DNA of 64,000 bases from Sagittula marina (GTDB lineage Bacteria > Pseudomonadota > Alphaproteobacteria > Rhodobacterales > Rhodobacteraceae). The position numbers were made by a program, and so were the translations under genes. The DNA is taken from contig NZ_JACIEJ010000003.1 in the NCBI RefSeq assembly GCF_014196795.1, positions 310,001 through 374,000 of the forward strand, given 5' to 3'. This document shows positions 44,731 through 54,170 of the stretch, one piece after another (positions within the stretch are counted from its first letter, which is position 1; each line of letters starts with the position of its first letter). Below the pieces are notes generated by a model. The model was not told the origin of the DNA. It saw only the letters and a program-made list of their open reading frames with translations, and did not search any database.

Positions 44731-45564
44731 CTAGCCCCCAAGGAAGGATTGGCGCACTTCCGGGTTTGCGAGCAATTCCTTGCCACTCCCGGTGTGGGCA
44801 TTGGCACCTTGGACAAGAACATACCCCTTGTCAGCGATCTCAAGCGCCTGACGGGCGTTCTGTTCCACCATCAGGATCGAGATCCCGCTGCGGGCCACTT
44901 CGATGATGCGGTCAAACAGCTCGTCCATCACGATGGGCGAGACACCCGCCGTCGGCTCATCCAGCATCAGGACCTTGGGCTGCGTCATCAGGGCGCGGCC
45001 CACAGCCACCTGCTGACGTTGACCGCCAGACAGCTCACCCGCAGGCTGGCGCCGCTTGTCACGCAGGATCGGGAACAGGGTGTAGACCTGCTCCATCGTC
45101 TGCTGCATGTCGTCCTCGCGGATGAAGGCCCCCATTTCAAGGTTTTCTTCGACGCTCATGGAGGTGAAGATATTGTTGGTCTGCGGCACAAAGCCCATGC
45201 CATGCTTCACACGGTCCTGCGGAGTGAGCTGGGTGATGTCCGCGCCATCCAGACGCACGGCCCCGGATCTGACGTCGAGCATCCCGAACACAGCTTTCAT
45301 CGCGGTGGATTTGCCCGCGCCATTGGGACCGACGATCACGGCGATCTCGCCACGATCCACGGCGATGGTGCAATCGTGCAGAATGTCAGGCCCTTTCCCG
45401 TAGCCCCCGGTCATGCTGTCGCCGATCAGGAACGGGCCGCCCGAGCCTTCGATCACCGGGCCGGACCGCCGCGTGGGATCGACCGAGCCGCCAGCGCCGG
45501 GCTTCGTGATGGATGCATCGTGGTTGCCTCGATCATCCTGATAGGGATTGCCGCCACCGCTCAT
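44731..45564 (-). CDS. livF: Branched-chain amino acid ABC transporter ATPase LivF
   Basis: A 277-residue ATPase with Walker A VGPNGAGKST at 78-87, signature LSGGQRQQVAVGRA, Walker B VLMLDEP and the LivF-type PTAGVSPIVMDELFD. Usual LivF proteins are about 235 residues. Here a glycine-rich extension of about 45 residues precedes the domain (MSGGGNPYQDDRGNHDAS). An internal start could give the normal length, but the overlap with livG supports the long form. It pairs with LivG to drive LivHM. Confidence 0.9.
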   Translation of the reverse strand: MSGGGNPYQDDRGNHDASITKPGAGGSVDPTRRSGPVIEGSGGPFLIGDSMTGGYGKGPDILHDCTIAVDRGEIAVIVGPNGAGKSTAMKAVFGMLDVRSGAVRLDGADITQLTPQDRVKHGMGFVPQTNNIFTSMSVEENLEMGAFIREDDMQQTMEQVYTLFPILRDKRRQPAGELSGGQRQQVAVGRALMTQPKVLMLDEPTAGVSPIVMDELFDRIIEVARSGISILMVEQNARQALEIADKGYVLVQGANAHTGSGKELLANPEVRQSFLGG

Positions 45565-46340
45565 CCAACTTGTTCCTTGTTTTTCAGGCCGGTGCCCAGA
45601 TAGGCCTCGATCACCTGTTCGTTGGCCTTGATATCGGCCAATGACCCTTCGGCCAGCTTTTTGCCCTCGGCCATGACGATGACCGGGTCGCAGATGCGGC
45701 CGATGAAATCCATATCGTGTTCGATCACGCAGAAGGTGTAGCCGCGCTCCGTGTTCAGGCGCACGATCGTATCGGCGATGGTGTTGAGCAACGTGCGGTT
45801 CACGCCGGCCCCCACCTCGTCCAGAAACACGATCTTGGCATCCACCATCATGGTACGCCCCAGTTCCAGAAGCTTCTTCTGGCCGCCGGAAATTGCGCCC
45901 GCGGGATGGTCCGCCAGATGGGAGATCGTCAGGAAGTCGAGAACCTCATCGGCCTTGGCCTTCAGCGCGCGTTCTTCTTCGGCGATGCGTTTACGTCCAA
46001 ACCATGTGCTCCAGAGGGTTTCGCCGCTCTGCGCTCCTGGAACCATCATCAGGTTCTCGCGGCAGGACATGGAGCTGAATTCATGCGCAATCTGGAACGT
46101 CCGCAGCAATCCCTTGTGGAACAGCTCATGTGGCGGCAGGCCAGTGATGTCCTCGCCATCCATCACGACGCGGCCAGAGGTCGGCTGCAACGCCCCCGCG
46201 ATTACATTGAACAGCGTGGTCTTGCCGGCACCATTCGGGCCAACCAACCCGGTGATCGAGCCTTTGGCAATCTCCAGCGATGCACCGTCCACAGCACGAA
46301 ATGCTCCGAAATGGCGGTGCAGGTTCTCTACCTTGATCAA
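45561..46340 (-). CDS. livG: Branched-chain amino acid ABC transporter ATPase LivG
   Basis: A 259-residue ATPase with Walker A LVGPNGAGKTT at about 32-42, signature AISGGQKKLLELGR and Walker B IVFLDEVGAGV. The LivG-specific C-terminal end with YLG (VIEAYLGTG) is present. It overlaps livF by 4 bases. In the Walker B region LDEVGAG replaces the more usual LDEPAAG, a change seen in some members. It follows the binding-protein gene by about 96 bases with an intervening hairpin. Confidence 0.92.
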   Translation of the reverse strand: MIKVENLHRHFGAFRAVDGASLEIAKGSITGLVGPNGAGKTTLFNVIAGALQPTSGRVVMDGEDITGLPPHELFHKGLLRTFQIAHEFSSMSCRENLMMVPGAQSGETLWSTWFGRKRIAEEERALKAKADEVLDFLTISHLADHPAGAISGGQKKLLELGRTMMVDAKIVFLDEVGAGVNRTLLNTIADTIVRLNTERGYTFCVIEHDMDFIGRICDPVIVMAEGKKLAEGSLADIKANEQVIEAYLGTGLKNKEQVG

Positions 46341-46392
46341 GCAGTGTCTCCCTCAGGGATCGCGGATACACGCGTCCCGCATACGAAAAGAG

Positions 46393-46420
46393 GCGGCCCG
46401 GACAGTGTGTCCGGATCGCC
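46393..46420 (-). terminator. Intercistronic hairpin between the binding-protein gene and livG
   Basis: GGCG..CCGGACA and TGTCCGG..CGCC form an interrupted stem with a 3-base loop. No T-run follows on the minus strand. It probably stabilises the highly expressed binding-protein mRNA or causes partial termination. Confidence 0.5.
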
Positions 46421-46436
46421 CCCAGATCAGGTCAAA

Positions 46437-47624
46437 TTATTTGAATTCGACGGTCTCGGTTGCGCCATCGACGACGTTATAGTGACGGTAGGAGCCCGCC
46501 GCTTCGCCACCACCGATGAACTCCACGCCGGATGCGCCGACATAGTCGATGTCGCCACCCTCTGCGAGGATCTCAAGCGCCTTGCCCAGCTCGCCCGGCA
46601 GGATCGGCTCACCCGGTGCGTTGGCCACGTCCATGATGTTTGCTGCAACCGCCTCGGAGGAGACCTCGCCGCCTTTCATCATCGCCAGCGCGATCAGCGC
46701 CGCCGCGTCATAGCTTTCGCGCGTGTAGGAGGAAGACGCGTCAAAGCCCGCGCCCTCGGTGATCTTTGCAAAGGCATCAGCGCCTTCGCCCTCGGCCCAG
46801 GGGATCGTCCCGTAGGAGCCTTCGAGCGCGTCGGAGAGTTCCGAGAACAGCGTATCGCCATACATGCCGTCGCCCATGACATAGGTGTCAAACGCGCCAG
46901 TGTCGTAAGATGCCTGGATCATGCCTTTGCCGCCTTGGTCGGTGTAGCCCAGCACCACCAGTGCTTCGCCGCCGGCAGAGGCCAGCGCCCCGATTTCGGC
47001 AGAATAGTCGGCCTTGCCGTCGTCATGCGGCGAGGACAGGGTGATCGTGCCGTCAAAGTTTTCAGCGAATGCGTCGGCGAACCCCTTGCCGTAATCGTTG
47101 TTGGTGTAGGTCACCGCGACTTCGGTGATGCCTTTCTCGGCGAGGATCTCGGCCAGGACGGCGCCCTGACGGGCATCAGACGGTGCGGTACGGAAGAACA
47201 TGCCGTTGTCTTCTGCGTCAGACAGGGCGGGCGAGGTGGCCGACGGCGAGATCATCGGGATGCCATTCGGCACAGCCACGTTGGACAGAACCGCGCCGGT
47301 CACGCCGGAGCAATCCGCGCCCATCAGGGCCACGATGCCGTCGGAGGTGATCATACGCTCGGCGGCAGCGGTCGCAGCGGCCGGATCGACGCAGGTCGAA
47401 TCAGCGCGCACCGGCACAAGCGTGACGCCGCTGAGGAACTGGCCGGAGTCGTTGACTTCGGTCAAAGCCAGCTCGGCGCTGTCCGCCATCATCGGCGTGA
47501 TGGATTCGATCGGCCCGGTAAAGCCCAGCATAATGCCGATTTTCGCCTCGGAGGCGTGGCTTTCTGCATGTGCTGCACCTGCTGCAAGCGCAGCTGCGGA
47601 AACCGCAAGCATCAGTTTTTTCAT
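46437..47624 (-). CDS. Branched-chain amino acid ABC transporter substrate-binding protein
   Basis: A 395-residue periplasmic protein with a clear Sec signal (MKKLMLAVSAAALAAGAAHA), followed by KIGIMLGFTGPIESITPMMADSAELA, the type I solute-binding fold of the LivK/amide-binding family. It is first in the operon, ahead of livG, livF, livH and livM. The mature sequence is acidic, as expected for a marine bacterium. Ligand specificity (branched-chain amino acids, amides or others) cannot be read from sequence. Confidence 0.9.
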   Translation of the reverse strand: MKKLMLAVSAAALAAGAAHAESHASEAKIGIMLGFTGPIESITPMMADSAELALTEVNDSGQFLSGVTLVPVRADSTCVDPAAATAAAERMITSDGIVALMGADCSGVTGAVLSNVAVPNGIPMISPSATSPALSDAEDNGMFFRTAPSDARQGAVLAEILAEKGITEVAVTYTNNDYGKGFADAFAENFDGTITLSSPHDDGKADYSAEIGALASAGGEALVVLGYTDQGGKGMIQASYDTGAFDTYVMGDGMYGDTLFSELSDALEGSYGTIPWAEGEGADAFAKITEGAGFDASSSYTRESYDAAALIALAMMKGGEVSSEAVAANIMDVANAPGEPILPGELGKALEILAEGGDIDYVGASGVEFIGGGEAAGSYRHYNVVDGATETVEFK

Positions 47625-48262
47625 GTCTCAACTCCCTGTGTTGGAACGATGTGTTCTGCGCGGAGGCTAGTTTCGGTTTTATCAAAAGAAAAGCCCCCGG
47701 TGATGGGTCGCGCCGCGTTAAACGATGCATGCAACGGTTTTCTATCGACCAAGGGCGACGCTTCTGACGTGAAGACGTTGCAAAATATTGGAAACTCTCG
47801 GGACGGCGACAGCAGACCTGTTCCTGCTGGCTGGGCCGCCAGTGTCGCAAACCGTGCAGGCCCACGCCGGAGAGAAGGAATTAATGTTTTGCGTCAAATG
47901 CTTGCGCACCACTTGTAGCTTTAGCAAGCAACACGACGGGCCGATTGAACCGACCAATCGGGGCGTGCGCGTGCTGACCTTGGGCAACGGCATCGCATTG
48001 CCCGCGTGGGGGCAGCAGCGCAATATCATAGCCGGAGGGCAGGGTAGTTTGCCGAATGTGCCTGCTGTGCCCGGTGACTTTACGGAAAGGCCATGAAATT
48101 AATCCGAACTGCGACAAGGCACTAAGTCACATCGCAGGCGCAGATGTGTGCCAGGCAGAGTGAGAGGGCGTGTGCGTCATCTGCGCAAGGAGCCGAGAGA
48201 CATGCTGTGCAGGGTGTTCTGCTATGGGCGAAGACGTCGGGGCACTGCACCCCGACCACCCC
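47625..48262. other. Intergenic region between the liv operon and the GlxA-type regulator
   Basis: About 640 bases. The left edge must contain the liv promoter. Frames on both strands (for example 47788-48096 plus) lack family motifs and good ribosome binding sites. I see no RNA gene, repeat or terminator that I can support. Confidence 0.45.
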
Positions 48263-49276
48263 TCAGACCGACAGCTTCGATGTCGCTTGCGTCCCACGTT
48301 CCCGGTAGGGTGTGGTTTCATAATGCGAGCGGTAGCATTTTGAAAAATGTGATGGCGAGGCAAATCCACAGGCCAATGCCACGTTGATCACGCTCATATC
48401 GGTCTGCATCAGCAGGTTACGTGCCTTTTGCAACCGCAATTCCATATAGTATCGCTTTGGCGACCGAGTCAGATAGCGCCGAAACAATCGCTCCAATTGC
48501 CGCGTGGACATACCCACCTGTTTCGCAAGCAGCGCGGGGCTGATCGGCTCTTCGATATTGGCTTCCATCATTTGAATGACCTGGCTCAGCTTGGGATGGC
48601 GCACACCGATGCGGGTCGGAACCGACAGACGCTGGGTGTCCTGATCCGTCCTGATCGAGGAGTAGATCTGCTGATCGGCGACAGCGCTTGCCAATTCATC
48701 GCCGTGGTCGCGGGCGATGATCCGCAGGAACAGGTCGATGGAGGATGTTCCGCCCGCCGTGGTCATACGGTTGCCGTCGAGGGTGAATACGGACTTGGTG
48801 AGGATCACATCCTCGAATTCTTCGGCAAAACTGTCCTGGTTCTCCCAATGGATGGTGGCGCGCTTGCCGTCCATCAGGCCTGCGCGTGCCAACGAATAGG
48901 CCGCTGTGCACAATCCCCCGACGGCCAGCCCACGCCGCGCCTCGCGCCGGAGCCAGTTCAGCAGCTTCTTGCTCGTGGCGTCCTGCACATTTGCCCCGCC
49001 ACACAAGACCAGAACGTCGTCACGGTGCAGCTCTTCAAGATCGCCGTCCAATTGAAACATGGTTCCGGTTGAGCAGTTCACCGTGTCACCGCCTTCGCCA
49101 ACCACGCGCCACTCATAAAGCTTGCGGTTCGACATTCGGTTCGCAAGCCTCAGACAATCGAGCGCCCCGGCGAAAGATAGAAGCGTAAAGTCCTTCAAGA
49201 GAACGAAGATAACCCGTTTGGGCTTGGCTGGCACAGTGTCGAGTTCGACAATTTGGCGCTGGCTCGGGGGCAGCAT
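48263..49276 (-). CDS. GlxA-family AraC-type transcriptional regulator
   Basis: A 337-residue regulator. The N-terminal DJ-1/PfpI-like domain covers about 20-190 (KRVIFVLLKDFTLLSFAGALDCLRLAN, VGGLCTAAYSLARAGLMDGK). The C-terminal AraC double helix-turn-helix covers about 225-330 (SPALLAKQVGMSTRQLERLFRRYL, INVALACGFASPSHFSKCYRSHY). Related proteins regulate quaternary-amine or arginine catabolism (GbdR, CdhR, ArgR types); the target here is unknown. It is divergent from the DAHP synthase gene with about 200 bases between, which hold both promoters. Confidence 0.88.
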   Translation of the reverse strand: MLPPSQRQIVELDTVPAKPKRVIFVLLKDFTLLSFAGALDCLRLANRMSNRKLYEWRVVGEGGDTVNCSTGTMFQLDGDLEELHRDDVLVLCGGANVQDATSKKLLNWLRREARRGLAVGGLCTAAYSLARAGLMDGKRATIHWENQDSFAEEFEDVILTKSVFTLDGNRMTTAGGTSSIDLFLRIIARDHGDELASAVADQQIYSSIRTDQDTQRLSVPTRIGVRHPKLSQVIQMMEANIEEPISPALLAKQVGMSTRQLERLFRRYLTRSPKRYYMELRLQKARNLLMQTDMSVINVALACGFASPSHFSKCYRSHYETTPYRERGTQATSKLSV

Positions 49277-49479
49277 GAGGGCCTCGTTCGCAAAAGTGAG
49301 TGAAGCAGGTGAAACGTTAACAAAACGCTACGCCCAAAAAAGTATCGGGTCACAAGGACAGAGAGTCGTTTTCCCGTCAAGATATCTTACGAAAAACACG
49401 GGTTTTCAGCCTGAGAATGCTCAAGTATAAGCCACGGACTGTTTTGTTACCGTCGACATTGCTAAACCGGAGAGATCAG

Positions 49480-50850
49480 ATGACCGAGTGGCAGAAATCG
49501 AACTGGCGCGACCTTCCGCGGGTTCAGATGCCCGAATATACGGACGCAGCCGCCCTGAAGACCGTCGAGGCGCAGCTCTCCAAGTATCCGCCGCTGGTCT
49601 TTGCCGGGGAAGCGCGCCGTCTGAAGGACCAACTGGGCGCGGCGGGCCGTGGTGAGGCGTTCCTGCTCCAAGGCGGCGATTGCGCCGAGAGCTTCGATCA
49701 GTTCAGCGCTGATGCGATCCGCGACACCTTCAAGGTGATGTTGCAGATGGCGATGGTGCTGACCTACGGCGCGAAGGTGCCCGTCGTCAAAGTCGGTCGT
49801 ATGGCCGGGCAGTTCGCCAAGCCACGCTCTGCGCCGACCGAGACGATTGATGGTCTGGAGCTGCCCAGCTACCGCGGCGACATCATCAACGAACTGGCGT
49901 TCACGCCTGAGGCGCGGATTCCCGACCCCAAGAAGATGCTGCACGCCTACACGCAGGCCGCTGCGACGTTGAACCTGCTGCGCGCCTTTTCGACCGGTGG
50001 CTACGCGGACGTGCATCAGGTGCACCAGTGGACGCTGGGCTTCACCGAAGGTGAAAAGGCCGCGAAGTACCGTGAGATGGCGCAGCGCATCACCGATACG
50101 CTCGACTTCATCAAGGCGGCAGGTGTGACCGGTGATCAGGCGCATTCGCTGCAGTCGGTTGATTTCTTTACCTCTCACGAGGCGCTTTTGTTGGAGTACG
50201 AAGAAGCCCTGACGCGGATGGATTCCACATCCGGGAAATGGCTTGCCGGTTCTGGGCACATGGTCTGGATCGGTGATCGCACGCGTCAGCCTGACGGAGC
50301 GCATGTGGAATTCTGTAGCGGTGTGCAGAACCCGGTGGGTCTGAAGTGTGGTCCGACAACGACTGCCGACGACCTCAAGGTCCTGATGCGAAAGCTCAAC
50401 CCGAAGAACGAGGAGGGCAAGCTCACCCTTATCGCGCGTTTCGGTGCCGGCAAGGTGGCAGAGCATCTTCCGCGCCTCATCAAGGCGGTGCAGGAAGAGG
50501 GCGCCAAGGTCACTTGGGTTTGCGATCCGATGCATGGCAACACGATCAAATCGGCAACGGGGTACAAAACGCGTCCGTTCGACAATGTCCTGCGCGAAGT
50601 GCGCGAGTTCTTTGGCGTGCACGACGCGGAGGGCACCGTCCCAGGCGGCGTGCATTTCGAGATGACAGGGCTTGACGTTACCGAATGCACCGGCGGCGTG
50701 CGTGCCGTGACTGACGAGGATCTGTCTGACCGTTACCACACAGCCTGCGACCCGCGTCTGAACGCCTCCCAGTCCTTGGAGCTTGCCTTTTTGGTGGCCG
50801 AAGAGCTGTCGACGCGCCGCGAAAACGCAAAGGCCGTTGCACACGGCTAA
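49480..50850 (+). CDS. aroG: Class II 3-deoxy-7-phosphoheptulonate (DAHP) synthase
   Basis: A 456-residue plant/Mycobacterium-type DAHP synthase that joins PEP and erythrose-4-phosphate in the first step of the shikimate pathway. Motifs are [56 protein letters not shown] and [16 protein letters not shown]. The start at 49480 with CCGGAGAGA upstream gives [13 protein letters not shown], the family start. It is monocistronic with its own terminator. The symbol follows common usage; class II enzymes are also named aroF or aroH. Confidence 0.93.
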   Translation: MTEWQKSNWRDLPRVQMPEYTDAAALKTVEAQLSKYPPLVFAGEARRLKDQLGAAGRGEAFLLQGGDCAESFDQFSADAIRDTFKVMLQMAMVLTYGAKVPVVKVGRMAGQFAKPRSAPTETIDGLELPSYRGDIINELAFTPEARIPDPKKMLHAYTQAAATLNLLRAFSTGGYADVHQVHQWTLGFTEGEKAAKYREMAQRITDTLDFIKAAGVTGDQAHSLQSVDFFTSHEALLLEYEEALTRMDSTSGKWLAGSGHMVWIGDRTRQPDGAHVEFCSGVQNPVGLKCGPTTTADDLKVLMRKLNPKNEEGKLTLIARFGAGKVAEHLPRLIKAVQEEGAKVTWVCDPMHGNTIKSATGYKTRPFDNVLREVREFFGVHDAEGTVPGGVHFEMTGLDVTECTGGVRAVTDEDLSDRYHTACDPRLNASQSLELAFLVAEELSTRRENAKAVAHG

Positions 50851-50869
50851 GGTTCTCTCAAGATTTGTG

Positions 50870-50898
50870 AAAGGCCGGTCCTGTTGGGCCGGCCTTTC
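50870..50898 (+). terminator. Terminator of the DAHP synthase gene
   Basis: AAAGGCCGG and CCGGCCTTT form a perfect 9-base-pair stem with an 11-base loop, 19 bases after the stop codon. The T-tract is short. Confidence 0.75.
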
Positions 50899-50962
50899 GC
50901 GTTCTATTGGCAGGTCCGTCTAGGAGGGCGCTCCTGTACATTCAGTGCTTTCAGAATGGAAA

Positions 50963-50991
50963 AGGCCGTCTCCCACAAAGAGAAACGGCCT
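50963..50991 (-). terminator. Terminator of the PAS-protein gene
   Basis: On the minus strand AGGCCGTTTC and GAGACGGCCT pair, followed by TTTT, 32 bases after the stop of the gene at 51023. Confidence 0.7.
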
Positions 50992-51022
50992 GCATCACAT
51001 GCTCGAAAGGCTTGGTTGTGTC

Positions 51023-51754
51023 CTAGCCGTTATCCACCACCAACTTCAAATGACGGCGCTCGGTCTCTTTGCGGATAGTATCAGAGCCACTGCCAGCGAT
51101 CGACTTCGGACGGAAAGGCGCGCGGTCTTCGCTCAGACTATGCACGGGCTGCTTGTCGCTCAGGTCCAGCGTCTTACGCTCTTTGATAACGCCGGTGCCG
51201 ATATTGTTCTCCAGCGCCGGGATGATCTCGACCCGCTCCACCTTGAACCGGCGGGGCGTACGACCGATCCGGCCGTGGGAGACCAGCGCACCAACGCCAC
51301 GTGTCAGATCACCAAAGTCGGAACGCAGCGGCAGCAGGATCAGCGAGGCCGTGATATCAGGCTTGCCAAAGCCGCCTTCGGCCCTCAGCTCCATCCTGAC
51401 GATGGCGGGATCTGCGAACAGCGCCGCGACCCCTTCGCCAAATTTCTCACGGTCGGACGGGGCGATCAGGGAGGACAGCGGCATACCGGCAACCTGCATT
51501 CCCATCAATTCGTTAAGATGCGTTCCCGCCACGCGGACCTTTGCCATCGTTGGCGCGATACGCTCCATCAAGAAGGCGTTTTCCAGCGCCTGCTCCATGC
51601 CGCGCGGATCAATCTGGCTGCGCAGAGGGACGGCTGTGCCGTCGCAAAGCCCACGCCAGTAGGCCTCTACCTGCCGCAGGGGCGCCTCGCGACGCGATTT
51701 TTCCCGCTCGGTCATGGATACGATACCTTGTCCGTTCTCACCTTTACCAAACAT
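51023..51754 (-). CDS. PAS-domain protein (PAS_5/DUF1457 family)
   Basis: A 243-residue soluble protein. An N-terminal PAS_5-type domain covers about 20-165 (LRQVEAYWRGLCDG..PLRSQIDPRGMEQALENAFLMERIAPTMAKVRVAGTHL). A basic, probably unstructured C-terminus follows. There is no kinase or other output domain. Members of this family in alphaproteobacteria, such as Caulobacter MopJ, influence cell-cycle signalling. Whether this protein does so is unknown. It is divergent from yicC and has its own terminator. Confidence 0.75.
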   Translation of the reverse strand: MFGKGENGQGIVSMTEREKSRREAPLRQVEAYWRGLCDGTAVPLRSQIDPRGMEQALENAFLMERIAPTMAKVRVAGTHLNELMGMQVAGMPLSSLIAPSDREKFGEGVAALFADPAIVRMELRAEGGFGKPDITASLILLPLRSDFGDLTRGVGALVSHGRIGRTPRRFKVERVEIIPALENNIGTGVIKERKTLDLSDKQPVHSLSEDRAPFRPKSIAGSGSDTIRKETERRHLKLVVDNG

Positions 51755-52004
51755 GCTTTCCGCTCCTTATCTTGTCGGATGCGGCGTGACGGGCCCCCGG
51801 CCACCATGCCTGCATTGTAACCTTTATTGTGAAAACATTACTAGCAGAGCCGTGTCCTAATTTCGCCCCAATTCTGGCTCAAGGGTTAATGCCCCGCAAA
51901 AGCAGCACCGGCGAGGCGGTCCGACCTCGGGGATGGGCCTCCGGAGACTTGCTTAATTTGGGCGCAGCCGATACCCGAATGAGCATGTTATGAAGGAGAC
52001 TTCC

Positions 52005-52895
52005 ATGCGCCAATCCATGACCGGTTTCGCCAGTGCGCAAGGTTCGGGTTTGGGCCTGTCGTGGCAATGGGAACTGCGCGGCGTCAATGGCAAGGGACTG
52101 GACGTGCGGCTGCGCTTGCCTGACTGGGTCGATGGCCTTGAACCTCTGGTGCGTGCTGAAACCTCTAAGTCCCTGACACGCGGGAATATTCAGATAGGAT
52201 TAAAGCTGACCTCCGACGGGGCCGAGGGCTCCGTCAGGATTGATGAGGGGCAGCTTTCAGCCGTCCTGCAGGCCATGACCCGAATCGAAGAAGAGGCAAT
52301 GCAGCGGGGCCTGTCCCTTGCTCCGTCGACGGCGGCCGATGTTGTCGCTTTGCGCGGAATGTTGACCACAGAAGCAGCCGACGTGGACCAGGACGATCTT
52401 CGTAAACGGCTGATGGAGAATTTCCACAGCGCACTGAAGAGTTTCATCGAGATGCGGCTGGCAGAAGGTGCCGCTTTGAGTGACATTCTGAACCGTCAGC
52501 TGACAGGTATTGAGGCGCTAGTGGGGCAGGCGGCCGCCGCAATCGACGCACGCTCTGGCGCGCAAGCGGAACGGATGCGTGGCCAATTGGCCCGTGTCAT
52601 GGAGAACATCGATGGGATCGAAGAGGCGCGCATCGCGCAGGAACTGGCTATGATCGCAGTGAAATCCGATGTGACAGAAGAGATTGACCGTCTTACTGCC
52701 CATGTCGCGGCAGCGCGCGGCCTGCTGGCCCAGACCGGGCCTGTGGGCCGAAAGCTCGACTTCCTGTGCCAGGAATTCAACCGTGAGGCCAATACATTGT
52801 GCGCGAAGTCCGGCGATGCCGAGCTGACCAGAATCGGCCTCGACCTCAAGACGCTCATCGATCAGATGCGCGAGCAGATACAGAACGTGGAGTAA
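52005..52895 (+). CDS. yicC: YicC-family endoribonuclease
   Basis: A 296-residue protein starting MRQSMTGFASAQG, the diagnostic YicC start. The N-terminal domain is about 1-150 and the C-terminal DUF1732 domain ends KTLIDQMREQIQNVE. E. coli YicC is an RNase that promotes small-RNA decay; the same role is inferred. GAAGGAG before 52005 sets the start, although an ATG at 51990 is in frame. Gmk follows after 3 bases, a widely conserved pairing. Confidence 0.92.
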   Translation: MRQSMTGFASAQGSGLGLSWQWELRGVNGKGLDVRLRLPDWVDGLEPLVRAETSKSLTRGNIQIGLKLTSDGAEGSVRIDEGQLSAVLQAMTRIEEEAMQRGLSLAPSTAADVVALRGMLTTEAADVDQDDLRKRLMENFHSALKSFIEMRLAEGAALSDILNRQLTGIEALVGQAAAAIDARSGAQAERMRGQLARVMENIDGIEEARIAQELAMIAVKSDVTEEIDRLTAHVAAARGLLAQTGPVGRKLDFLCQEFNREANTLCAKSGDAELTRIGLDLKTLIDQMREQIQNVE

Positions 52896-52898
52896 CCC

Positions 52899-53549
52899 AT
52901 GCCCGATACGAGCCGCCGCGGCCTCTTGATCATTCTATCCTCGCCTTCGGGCGCAGGGAAATCGACGCTGGCGAAACGGCTGCGCGCCTGGGATCCATCG
53001 GTGATTTTCTCGGTCTCCGCCACCACCCGAGAGCCGCGCCCCGGCGAGGTCGATGGCGAGGATTATCATTTCATGACCGACCAGGCGTTCAAAAAGGCGG
53101 TCGGCAACGGAGAGATGTTGGAACACGCCCATGTGTTCGGCAACTTCTATGGCTCGCCCAAGGGGCCGGTTCGCGATGCGATCATCTCGGGCAAGGACGT
53201 TTTGTTCGACATTGACTGGCAGGGCGCGCAGCAGATGACCAACTCAGAACTGGCGCTGCATACGTTGTCTATCTTCCTTCTCCCGCCGTCGATCGCTGAG
53301 CTGAAGCGTCGGCTGGAGGCCCGTGGCCAGGACGGTGTAGACGTGATTACCAAGCGGATGCAGAAAAGCTGGGATGAAATATCCCACTGGGGGTCCTATG
53401 ACTTCGTTTTGGTGAACGACGATCTGGACACGACGGAAGAACGCCTGAAAAGTATCATTACCGCCACACGTTTGCGCCGCACGCAGCAGCCTGAACTGCT
53501 CGATCATGTGCGCGGATTACAAGCGGAATTCGAGGAGAGTGGAGAATGA
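52899..53549 (+). CDS. gmk: Guanylate kinase
   Basis: A 216-residue enzyme that phosphorylates GMP to GDP. The P-loop is [11 protein letters not shown] at about 14-24. The GMP-binding motif is [19 protein letters not shown], and [10 protein letters not shown] matches the family. Length fits bacterial Gmk (about 207-215). It is in an operon between yicC and the carbonic anhydrase gene, whose start overlaps its stop by 4 bases. Confidence 0.95.
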   Translation: MPDTSRRGLLIILSSPSGAGKSTLAKRLRAWDPSVIFSVSATTREPRPGEVDGEDYHFMTDQAFKKAVGNGEMLEHAHVFGNFYGSPKGPVRDAIISGKDVLFDIDWQGAQQMTNSELALHTLSIFLLPPSIAELKRRLEARGQDGVDVITKRMQKSWDEISHWGSYDFVLVNDDLDTTEERLKSIITATRLRRTQQPELLDHVRGLQAEFEESGE

Positions 53550-54067
53550 CCATATACGCGCTAGACGGCCACACGCCGCGCATTCACGAATCCGCCTGGG
53601 TCGCACCGGACGCCAATCTCATCGGTCGTATCGTGTTGTCAGAGGCCTCTTCGGTCTGGTTCGGCTGCACATTGCGAGGTGATAATGAGGAAATCCGCGT
53701 CGGGAACGGGTCGAACATCCAGGAAAACGTCGTCTGCCATACGGATATGGGCTATCCGCTGACGATCGGCGAGGGCTGCACCATCGGACACAAGGCGATG
53801 CTGCACGGCTGTACCATTGGCGCAAATGTTTTGATCGGAATGGGAGCAACGGTGCTGAACGGGGCCGTTATTGAACGCAACTGCTTGATTGGCGCAGGCG
53901 CACTGATCACCGAAGGCATGCACGTGCCCGAAGGCAGCCTCGTGCTTGGCATGCCCGGCAAGGTGGTGCGCGACCTGACCCCCGAACAGATTGACGGTTT
54001 GCGCAAGTCTGCCGAATCCTACCAGCGTAACGCGCGGCGCTACGCCTCTGGCCTTACGGAGATCTGA
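53546..54067 (+). CDS. Gamma-class carbonic anhydrase family protein
   Basis: A 173-residue left-handed beta-helix protein with hexapeptide repeats. The zinc histidines appear in the pattern [29 protein letters not shown] (three His). It belongs to the YrdA/PaaY/CaiE-like group of gamma carbonic anhydrases, many of which have low or no measured activity. It overlaps gmk by 4 bases and is followed by a small terminator, ending the yicC-gmk unit. Confidence 0.88.
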   Translation: MTIYALDGHTPRIHESAWVAPDANLIGRIVLSEASSVWFGCTLRGDNEEIRVGNGSNIQENVVCHTDMGYPLTIGEGCTIGHKAMLHGCTIGANVLIGMGATVLNGAVIERNCLIGAGALITEGMHVPEGSLVLGMPGKVVRDLTPEQIDGLRKSAESYQRNARRYASGLTEI

Positions 54068-54074
54068 AGCGCTG

Positions 54075-54095
54075 AAACGCCAGTGCGGGCGTTTT
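54075..54095 (+). terminator. Terminator after the gamma carbonic anhydrase gene
   Basis: AAACGCC and GGCGTTTT pair around a 6-base loop, 8 bases after the stop. The stem is short, with four T residues. Confidence 0.6.
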
Positions 54096-54170
54096 GTACA
54101 CGGTTCCAACCCTTTCGAAACTGACACGCAGCGCGGGGCAAGCGTCTCCGCCATAAGACAGGGGTGCTTC

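Noticed and set aside
45717-47918. A 733-codon open frame on the plus strand opposite livG and the binding-protein gene
   Set aside because: It is antisense to clearly conserved genes, has His/Arg/Gly-rich composition typical of high-GC shadow frames, and shows no family motif.
47788-48096. A 102-codon plus-strand frame between the liv operon and the GlxA-type gene
   Set aside because: No ribosome binding site or family similarity that I can see.
54068-54170. SAM-type riboswitch before the Cys/Met PLP enzyme
   Set aside because: The 103-base gap holds a terminator for the upstream gene, and I could not find SAM-II or SAM-I core motifs.
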